Part shown: positions 57,979 through 64,000 of the stretch, one piece after another
Numbering within the stretch: the stretch's first letter is position 1
Layout: every line of letters starts with the position of its first letter
DNA from: Pseudomonas putida
GTDB lineage: Bacteria > Pseudomonadota > Gammaproteobacteria > Pseudomonadales > Pseudomonadaceae
NCBI RefSeq assembly: GCF_009883635.2
Contig: NZ_CP026115.2
Coordinates: 2,852,001-2,916,000, forward strand
Length of the DNA: 64,000 bases
Reading direction: 5' to 3'
Position numbers and translations under genes: made by a program
The notes under the pieces: generated by a model
Told to the model about the DNA's origin: nothing
The model's database searches: none
Seen by the model: the letters and a program-made list of their open reading frames with translations, nothing else

Positions 57979-59325
57979 ATGTACAAGTCCAGCCTGGCCG
58001 TGGCCGTGGCACTGGGGGTTTTCGCCCAAACAGCAGGCGCTGCCGGTTTCGTTGAAGACAGCAAACTGGCGCTGAGCTCGCGCACCATGTACTTCAACAA
58101 CGACAACCGTGAAGCGCACGCTACTGGCACTGCAGAGCGCCCGGATCAGCGTGAGTCGGGTCAGGGCTTCAAGCTCGACTATATTTCGGGCTTCACTCCA
58201 GGCACCGTAGGCTTTGGTGTTGACGCGCAGGCGCTGTGGGGTATCCACCTGGATGGTGGTGAGGGTTACCACAAATCCGGTTTCTTCCCGGATGACGGCA
58301 AGGGCGCAGCTGCCCAGTGGGCTCGCTTCGGCGCCAATGCCAAGGCTCGCTTCTCCAAGACCGAAGTACACTTCGGTAGCGCCCTGGCGCCGAACCTGCC
58401 AATCCTGGTTTCCAACGACGGCCGTCTGCTGCCACAAACCTTTGAAGGCGGCACCATCCAGTCGAAGGAAATCGACAACCTGACCATCAACGCCGGTCAG
58501 CTGACTCACGCCATGGGTCGTGCTTCGAGTAACCGCACTGGTCTGTCCGTTGCTGGTGCCACCGCAGAAAGCAACAAGTTCCGCTTCGGCGGCCTGGACT
58601 ACAAGCTCACTCCAGACCTGACCCTGCAGTACTACTACTCGAACCTGGAAGACTTCTACAAGCAGCACTTCCTGGGCGCGACCCACGTCTTCAAGATCGC
58701 TGACGATCAGTCGTTCAAGACCGACCTGCGCTATTTCGATAGCAGCGCCGACGGCAAGAACAAGAAAGGTGGCCCAGGCGAGTACAACTTCAACAACAAC
58801 GGCGGTTACGAGAAGACCGACGGCAAAATTGACAACAAGACCTGGTCCGCCATGTTCACCTATACCCTGGGTGGTCACGCGTTCATGGTCGGTCGCCAGC
58901 AGGTTGGCGATGACGGCGGCTTTGTCTGGTTGAATCAGGGCAACCTGGTGAACGACAGTGGCACCTCGGAAGGCGCCGGTGGCTCCAGCTTCTACCTGTT
59001 CACCGACAGCATGATCAACCAGTTCGCCCGCGCTGGTGAAAACACCAACTTCGGTCAGTACTCCTATGACTTCGCGTCCCTGGGTGTACCAGGCCTGAAG
59101 GCATCGGTTGCCTACCTGCGTGGTGATGACATCCGTAACAAGTCGGGCCACGGCACCTACAACGAATGGGAACGTGACGCACGCGTCGACTACACCATTC
59201 AGGAAGGCACACTCAAAGGCCTGGGCTTCAGCCTGCGTCAGGGCGTCTACCGTGGTTCGGGTGAAAGCAGCGCCGACCAGGACCAGGCTCGCTTCATCGT
59301 GAACTACACTTACAGCTTCCTGTAA
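57979..59325 (+). CDS. OprD-family outer-membrane porin (OprE-like)
   Basis: 448 aa. Signal peptide MYKSSLAVAVALGVFAQTAG-A; the OprD-family beginning AGFVEDSKLALSSRTMYFNN and terminal strand FIVNYTYSFL with the C-terminal aromatic/hydrophobic end. Typical constriction-region segments include LPQTFEGGTIQSKEIDNLTI and NAGQLTHAMGRASSN. It should form an 18-stranded specific channel for small organic anions or amino acids; between tau and lsfA/ssu genes it may admit organosulfur compounds. Five Met after the initiator, no Cys. A strong terminator follows. Confidence 0.92.
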   Translation: MYKSSLAVAVALGVFAQTAGAAGFVEDSKLALSSRTMYFNNDNREAHATGTAERPDQRESGQGFKLDYISGFTPGTVGFGVDAQALWGIHLDGGEGYHKSGFFPDDGKGAAAQWARFGANAKARFSKTEVHFGSALAPNLPILVSNDGRLLPQTFEGGTIQSKEIDNLTINAGQLTHAMGRASSNRTGLSVAGATAESNKFRFGGLDYKLTPDLTLQYYYSNLEDFYKQHFLGATHVFKIADDQSFKTDLRYFDSSADGKNKKGGPGEYNFNNNGGYEKTDGKIDNKTWSAMFTYTLGGHAFMVGRQQVGDDGGFVWLNQGNLVNDSGTSEGAGGSSFYLFTDSMINQFARAGENTNFGQYSYDFASLGVPGLKASVAYLRGDDIRNKSGHGTYNEWERDARVDYTIQEGTLKGLGFSLRQGVYRGSGESSADQDQARFIVNYTYSFL

Positions 59326-59340
59326 GTCGTAGCCACACCA

Positions 59341-59368
59341 AAAGCCTCGCCTAGTGCGAGGCTTTTTT
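59341..59368 (+). terminator. Rho-independent terminator after the porin gene
   Basis: AAAGCCTCGC-ctagt-GCGAGGCTTT stem followed by TTTT, 15 bases after the stop. Confidence 0.93.
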
Positions 59369-59488
59369 GTGGCCGCGATTTCGTATGCGTAAAAGTTATA
59401 AATAAATCATTATTTATTCTTTTTGTTTCTCATCGAATGCAGGCACATTGAACCCACACGACAGAACACAGCACAGGAGCCGCACCCC

Positions 59489-60127
59489 ATGAGCCTCAAA
59501 CTCGGCGACATCGCCCCGGACTTCGAGCAGGAATCCAGTGAAGGCAAGATCCGATTCCACGAATGGCTGGGCAGCAGCTGGGGTGTGTTGTTCTCCCATC
59601 CGGCGGACTTCACCCCGGTGTGCACCACCGAACTGGGCCTGACCGCCAAGCTCAAGGAAGACTTCGCCAAGCGCGGCGTGAAGGCCATCGCCCTGTCGGT
59701 CGACCCGGTCGACTCGCACCACAAGTGGATCGAGGATATCAACGAGACCCAGAACACCGTGGTCAACTTCCCGATCATCGCCGACGCCGACCGCAAGGTG
59801 TCCGACCTGTACGACCTGATCCACCCAAACGCCAGCGACACCCTCACCGTGCGTTCGCTGTTCGTCATCGACCCGAACAAGAAGGTGCGCCTGACCATCA
59901 CCTATCCGGCCAGTACCGGGCGCAACTTCAACGAGATCCTGCGGGTGATCGACTCGCTGCAGCTCACCGACAACCACAAGGTCGCCACGCCAGGTAACTG
60001 GCAGGACGGCGACGAGGTGGTGATCGTGCCTTCGCTGAAGGACGAAGACGAGATCAAGCAGCGCTTCCCGAAAGGTTATCGGGCGGTGAAGCCCTATCTG
60101 CGGCTGACCCCGCAGCCTAACCGCTGA
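59489..60127 (+). CDS. lsfA: 1-Cys peroxiredoxin LsfA
   Basis: 212 aa, Prx6-type 1-Cys peroxiredoxin. The catalytic C45 lies in SHPADFTPVCTTELG and the C-terminal Prx domain begins near YPASTGRNFNEILRVIDSL. It reduces peroxides, protecting cells that rely on oxygenases for sulfur. Remarkably, the catalytic Cys is the only sulfur residue besides the initiator Met. AGGAG lies 10 bases before the ATG. The upstream ~90 bases are AT-rich with TTATTC at 59414-59419. LsfA is a known sulfate-starvation protein of P. putida and lies upstream of ssu. Terminator at 60172. Confidence 0.95.
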   Translation: MSLKLGDIAPDFEQESSEGKIRFHEWLGSSWGVLFSHPADFTPVCTTELGLTAKLKEDFAKRGVKAIALSVDPVDSHHKWIEDINETQNTVVNFPIIADADRKVSDLYDLIHPNASDTLTVRSLFVIDPNKKVRLTITYPASTGRNFNEILRVIDSLQLTDNHKVATPGNWQDGDEVVIVPSLKDEDEIKQRFPKGYRAVKPYLRLTPQPNR

Positions 60128-60171
60128 TGAATTCCTCGTTGCATTGCTCTTAGCCATAGCAGGGATTTTCG

Positions 60172-60196
60172 GGCCGTTTCGACGGCCTTTTTTTTT
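60172..60196 (+). terminator. Rho-independent terminator after lsfA
   Basis: GGCCGT-TTCG-ACGGCC stem-loop followed by nine T residues. It separates lsfA from ssuA, so ssuADCB must have its own promoter in the 213 bases that follow; these contain the AT-rich stretch 60221-60260 with GGAATAA at 60230-60236 and no gene. Confidence 0.93.
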
Positions 60197-60409
60197 GCCT
60201 GCGAAAACCTGAATGGCATAAGTAGAAATGGAATAAACAAATGAAAAAATATGATTTCTAGATATATGAACAGGCTGGTAATGTCACTCCAACAGAACAT
60301 CAGGCACCGCCGAAACCACTGACCGGCCGAGCCATTGCTTCATCACCTTACTCGCCCGCCAACGAGGCAAGCAGGTGCAACCCGAACCTCAATCGCACAG
60401 GAGAGCGCC

Positions 60410-61375
60410 ATGCGCACAGTCTTCTTGCGTCGTGGTCTGGTCGCCCTGTTTGCGGCGGCTGTGTCCTTCGGCGCCATCACCCAAGCCCAGGCTGAAAGCC
60501 TGCGTATCGGTTATCAGAAATACGGCACCCTGGTGCTGCTCAAGGCCAAGGGCACGCTGGAGAAGCGCCTGGCCGAGCAGGGCGTTCAGGTGCAGTGGAC
60601 CGAGTTCCCTGGCGGCCCGCAGCTGCTCGAAGGGCTGAACGTCGGCTCGATCGACTTCGGTGTCACCGGCGAGACACCGCCCGTGTTCGCCCAGGCCGCT
60701 GGCGCCGACCTGCTCTATGTGGCCTACGAGCCGCCAGCGCCGCACAGCGAAGCCATCCTCGTGCCGAAAGGTTCGCCGATCCAGTCGGTGAAAGAACTCA
60801 AAGGCAAGAAAGTCGCCTTCAACAAAGGCTCAAACGTTCACTACCTGCTGGTCCGCGCCCTGGAAGATGCCGGCCTCAAGTACAGCGACATCCAGCCCGT
60901 CTACCTGCCACCTGCCGATGCCCGCGCCGCCTTCGAGCGTGGCAGCGTCGATGCCTGGGTTATCTGGGACCCTTACCAGGCCGCCGCCGAGCAACAGCTG
61001 CAGGCCCGTACCCTGCGTGACGGCAAGGGCCTGGTCGACAACCACCAGTTCTACCTGGCTACCCGCAACTACGCCACCCAGCACCCGGCGGTGATCAGCA
61101 CCCTGATCGACGAAGTGCGTGCCGTGGGCCAGTGGTCCCAGGCCAACCCGCAGGAAGTCACCGACCAGGTCGCGCCACTGCTCGGCCTGCCTGCCGACAT
61201 CACCCTGACCTCGGTCAAGCGCCAAGGCTATGGTGCCCAGCCGCTCACCCCGCAAGTGGTGGCCGCCCAACAGAAGATCGCCGACACCTTCCAGGCGCTC
61301 AAGCTGATTCCCAAGCCGCTGAGCATCAAGGACGTGATCTGGACACCCCCGGCCAAGGTCGCCACTGCGCCTTGA
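60410..61375 (+). CDS. ssuA: Alkanesulfonate-binding protein SsuA
   Basis: 321 aa. Signal peptide ends AITQAQA-ESL. SsuA pattern: LRIGYQKYGTLVLLKAKGTL, VQWTEFPGGPQLLEGLNVGS, DFGVTGETPPVFAQAAGADL, VAFNKGSNVHYLLVRALEDA. No Met after the initiator and no Cys. AGGAGAG precedes the ATG. First gene of ssuADCB here; the NADPH:FMN reductase gene ssuE, which opens the operon in P. putida S-313 and E. coli, is absent from this position. Confidence 0.95.
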   Translation: MRTVFLRRGLVALFAAAVSFGAITQAQAESLRIGYQKYGTLVLLKAKGTLEKRLAEQGVQVQWTEFPGGPQLLEGLNVGSIDFGVTGETPPVFAQAAGADLLYVAYEPPAPHSEAILVPKGSPIQSVKELKGKKVAFNKGSNVHYLLVRALEDAGLKYSDIQPVYLPPADARAAFERGSVDAWVIWDPYQAAAEQQLQARTLRDGKGLVDNHQFYLATRNYATQHPAVISTLIDEVRAVGQWSQANPQEVTDQVAPLLGLPADITLTSVKRQGYGAQPLTPQVVAAQQKIADTFQALKLIPKPLSIKDVIWTPPAKVATAP

Positions 61376-61435
61376 TTGATTTGCCTGCGCCGGGGCGCCG
61401 CCCTGGCCCTCGCCACCCTTGAGGAGACAACTCCA

Positions 61436-62584
61436 ATGAGCCTTAACATTTTCTGGTTCCTCCCTACCCACGGTGACGGCAAGTACCTGGGCACTTCCGA
61501 CGGCGCCCGCGCGGTCGATCACGGTTACCTGCAGCAAATCGCCCAGGCCGCCGACCGCCTGGGTTTCGGAGGGGTGCTGATCCCTACCGGGCGTTCCTGC
61601 GAAGACTCCTGGCTGGTGGCAGCGTCGCTGATTCCGGTGACCCAGCGCCTGAAGTTCCTGGTAGCCCTGCGCCCAGGCATCATTTCGCCGACCGTGGCCG
61701 CACGCCAGGCCGCGACCCTCGATCGGCTGTCCAACGGCCGTGCGCTGTTCAACCTGGTGACCGGGGGCGACCCTGATGAACTGGCCGGTGACGGCCTGCA
61801 CCTGAACCACCAGGAGCGTTACGAAGCCTCGGTCGAGTTCACCCGCATCTGGCGCAAGGTGCTGGAAGGCGAAACCGTCGACTACGACGGCAAGCACATC
61901 CAGGTGAAGGGCGCCAAGCTCCTTTATCCACCGATCCAGCAACCGCGCCCGCCGCTGTACTTTGGTGGCTCGTCGGACGCGGCCCAGGACCTTGCGGCCG
62001 AGCAGGTCGAGCTGTACCTGACCTGGGGCGAACCGCCGAGCGCCGTTGCCGAGAAGATCGCCCAGGTACGTGAGAAAGCTGCCGCCCAGGGCCGCGAAGT
62101 ACGCTTCGGCATCCGCCTGCACGTGATCGTGCGGGAGACCAACGAAGAAGCCTGGGCTGCCGCGGACAAGCTGATCTCGCACCTGGACGACGACACCATC
62201 GCCCGTGCCCAGGCCTCGCTGGCCCGTTTCGACTCGGTCGGCCAGCAACGCATGGCGGCCCTGCACAAGGGCAACCGCGACAACCTGGAAGTCAGCCCTA
62301 ACCTCTGGGCCGGTGTCGGCCTGGTGCGTGGCGGTGCCGGCACCGCGCTGGTCGGCGATGGCGCGACCGTGGCGGCACGGGTCAAGGAATACGCCGAACT
62401 GGGTATCGATACCTTCATCTTCTCCGGTTATCCACACCTGGAAGAGTCGTATCGGGTGGCCGAACTGCTGTTCCCGCACCTCGATGTGCAGCGCCCGGAG
62501 CAGGCCAAGACTGGTGGCTACGTGAGCCCGTTCGGCGAGATGGTCGCCAACGACATCCTGCCCAAGTCCGTCGCGCAGAGCTGA
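61436..62584 (+). CDS. ssuD: FMNH2-dependent alkanesulfonate monooxygenase SsuD
   Basis: 382 aa, luciferase-like fold. [20 protein letters not shown] and [18 protein letters not shown] (the Cys corresponds to E. coli Cys54) are SsuD hallmarks, as are [20 protein letters not shown] and [19 protein letters not shown]. It splits alkanesulfonates into aldehyde and sulfite using FMNH2 supplied by a separate reductase. GAGGAG lies before the start; a longer in-frame reading begins in the ssuA stop region without features. One Cys and few Met. Confidence 0.96.
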   Translation: MSLNIFWFLPTHGDGKYLGTSDGARAVDHGYLQQIAQAADRLGFGGVLIPTGRSCEDSWLVAASLIPVTQRLKFLVALRPGIISPTVAARQAATLDRLSNGRALFNLVTGGDPDELAGDGLHLNHQERYEASVEFTRIWRKVLEGETVDYDGKHIQVKGAKLLYPPIQQPRPPLYFGGSSDAAQDLAAEQVELYLTWGEPPSAVAEKIAQVREKAAAQGREVRFGIRLHVIVRETNEEAWAAADKLISHLDDDTIARAQASLARFDSVGQQRMAALHKGNRDNLEVSPNLWAGVGLVRGGAGTALVGDGATVAARVKEYAELGIDTFIFSGYPHLEESYRVAELLFPHLDVQRPEQAKTGGYVSPFGEMVANDILPKSVAQS

Positions 62585-62594
62585 GGGCCGGGCC

Positions 62595-63392
62595 ATGAGT
62601 CGAGCAACCTCCACCACCCTGAGCCAGCGTCTGGCGCCATGGGCGCTGCCAGTGCTGCTGCTGGCGGCCTGGCAACTGGCGGTCAGCGCCGGCTGGCTGT
62701 CGACCCGCATCCTGCCTGCGCCGAGCGCGGTGGTCAGTGCTGGCGTCGAGCTGGTGCGCAGCGGTGAAATCTGGACCCACCTGGCCATCAGTGGCTGGCG
62801 GGCCGGGCTAGGCTTCGTGATCGGCGGCAGCATCGGCCTCGTGCTGGGGTTCATCACCGGCCTGTCGAACTGGGGCGAACGCCTGCTCGACAGCTCGGTG
62901 CAGATGATCCGCAACGTGCCACATCTGGCGCTGATCCCGCTGGTGATCCTGTGGTTCGGTATCGACGAGTCGGCAAAGATCTTCCTGGTCGCGCTGGGCA
63001 CGCTGTTCCCGATCTACCTGAACACCTACCACGGCATCCGCAATGTCGACCCGGCACTGGTGGAGATGGCCCGCAGTTATGGCCTGTCCGGCTTCGGCCT
63101 GTTCCGTCAGGTGATCCTGCCCGGTGCGCTGCCTTCGATCCTGGTCGGGGTGCGCTTCGCCCTGGGCTTCATGTGGCTGACGTTGATCGTTGCCGAGACC
63201 ATTTCGGCCAATGCCGGCATCGGTTACCTGGCCATGAATGCGCGTGAATTCCTGCAAACCGACGTAGTGGTGCTGGCCATCGTCCTGTACGCCGTGCTCG
63301 GCAAGCTCGCCGACCTCGCCGCCCGCGGCCTGGAACGGGTGTGGCTGCGCTGGCACCCGGCCTACCAGGTGGCGAAGAAGGAGGGCGCATGA
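62595..63392 (+). CDS. ssuC: Alkanesulfonate ABC permease SsuC
   Basis: 265 aa with about six membrane helices. The EAA loop is [20 protein letters not shown] and the preceding [20 protein letters not shown] is typical of SsuC; it ends [20 protein letters not shown]. Ten bases after ssuD and overlapping ssuB by four bases (ATGA). Confidence 0.95.
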   Translation: MSRATSTTLSQRLAPWALPVLLLAAWQLAVSAGWLSTRILPAPSAVVSAGVELVRSGEIWTHLAISGWRAGLGFVIGGSIGLVLGFITGLSNWGERLLDSSVQMIRNVPHLALIPLVILWFGIDESAKIFLVALGTLFPIYLNTYHGIRNVDPALVEMARSYGLSGFGLFRQVILPGALPSILVGVRFALGFMWLTLIVAETISANAGIGYLAMNAREFLQTDVVVLAIVLYAVLGKLADLAARGLERVWLRWHPAYQVAKKEGA

Positions 63393-64000
63393 CCGTGCTC
63401 AAGGAACAGCCGCCACGCCTGCTGCGTGGCATCCCGCTGGCCGCCAACGGCCTGCGCAAGGCCTTCGGTCAGCGTGACGTGTTGAAGGGTATCGACCTGC
63501 ATATCCCGGCCGGTCAGTTCGTCGCCATCGTCGGTCGCAGTGGTTGCGGCAAGAGCACCTTGCTGCGCCTGCTGGCCGGGCTCGACCAGCCGAGCGCCGG
63601 TGAGTTGCTGGCCGGTGCCGCACCGCTGAGCGAGGCCCGCGAGGAAACCCGCCTGATGTTCCAGGACGCGCGCCTGCTGCCCTGGAAGAAGGTGATCGAC
63701 AACGTCGGCCTGGGCCTGCGCGGTGATTGGCGCCAGCGTGCGCTGGATGCCCTGGAGGCAGTTGGCCTGGCTGATCGCGCCAACGAGTGGCCGGCGGCGT
63801 TGTCCGGTGGCCAGAAGCAGCGCGTGGCCCTGGCCCGCGCCTTGATCCACCAACCGCGCCTGCTGTTGCTGGATGAGCCGCTGGGCGCGCTGGATGCGCT
63901 GACCCGCATCGAGATGCAGCAACTGATCGAACGCCTGTGGCGTCAGCACGGCTTCACCGTCCTGCTGGTGACCCACGACGTCAACGAGGCGGTGGCCGTC
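63389..64000 (+). CDS. ssuB: Alkanesulfonate ABC ATPase SsuB (3' end outside window)
   Basis: 204 codons are visible and the frame is open at the window end. Walker [11 protein letters not shown]-loop [20 protein letters not shown], signature [15 protein letters not shown], Walker [15 protein letters not shown] and H-loop [13 protein letters not shown] identify SsuB. GGAGGG lies just before the ATG at 63389, which overlaps the ssuC stop. The remaining residues lie beyond base 64000. Confidence 0.95.
   Translation, partial: MTVLKEQPPRLLRGIPLAANGLRKAFGQRDVLKGIDLHIPAGQFVAIVGRSGCGKSTLLRLLAGLDQPSAGELLAGAAPLSEAREETRLMFQDARLLPWKKVIDNVGLGLRGDWRQRALDALEAVGLADRANEWPAALSGGQKQRVALARALIHQPRLLLLDEPLGALDALTRIEMQQLIERLWRQHGFTVLLVTHDVNEAVAV

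Overview
The window is chromosomal DNA of a fluorescent Pseudomonas, most likely of the P. putida group. Three things point there: the hemD-hemX-hemY / dsbH / algQ / algP gene order, REP palindromes carrying the GTAGGAGCGGGC core typical of P. putida, and an AtsK whose iron ligands (H108, D110, H264) and length (301 aa) match the AtsK described from P. putida S-313. The sequence is GC-rich and densely coded; I see no CRISPR array, phage, integrase or complete insertion sequence.

Layout. 1-8.6 kb: end of the haem operon, a DsbB-type protein, the anti-sigma-70 factor AlgQ/Rsd, an FKBP isomerase, the histone-like AlgP and an ABC-F ATPase. 8.8-15.7 kb: LysE exporter, NfeD/SPFH membrane pair, a YbaK-type deacylase, small conserved proteins, a CBS-domain protein, an M20 dipeptidase and tRNA-Arg(CCG). 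15.8-19.9 kb: a GntR regulator with a perfect palindrome at its start, then a flavoprotein and 2x[4Fe-4S] ferredoxin resembling APS reductase, a HEAT-repeat protein and a DUF971 protein. 20.0-22.2 kb: a lone predicted toxin with a DUF6543-like N-terminus and a C-terminal ADP-ribosyltransferase (R-S-ExE) signature.

22.2-32.2 kb: a sulfate-ester island (atsC, atsB, atsR, atsK, sftR, sftP, astA). 32.4-41.4 kb interrupts the sulfur genes with gabD-gabT, an HDOD protein with a degenerate receiver, two c-di-GMP proteins and a fatty acid desaturase. 41.4-41.65 kb is a 243-bp near-perfect palindrome. 41.7-51.7 kb returns to sulfur: a MetNIQ-like transporter with a DszA-type monooxygenase and two SfnB-type oxidoreductases, a cystine-type ABC transporter, and a divergent serine acetyltransferase. 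Then follow a BCCT transporter (51.9-53.9), tauABCD (54-57.5), an OprE-type porin (58-59.3), the 1-Cys peroxiredoxin LsfA and ssuADCB (60.4 to the window end).

How it works together: sulfate esters, taurine, alkanesulfonates, cystine and probably other organosulfur compounds are bound by five periplasmic proteins. They are imported by dedicated ABC systems, and several are desulfonated by 2-oxoglutarate- or FMNH2-dependent oxygenases to sulfite. Many of these proteins contain no Met or Cys beyond the initiator, as expected for genes expressed during sulfur starvation. The AprA/AprB-like pair is sulfur-rich, which suggests it is used under different conditions. The main candidates for undescribed biology are the AprAB-like/HEAT/DUF971 module, the DUF6543-ART toxin, and the SfnB-SfnB-DszA-MetNIQ operon.
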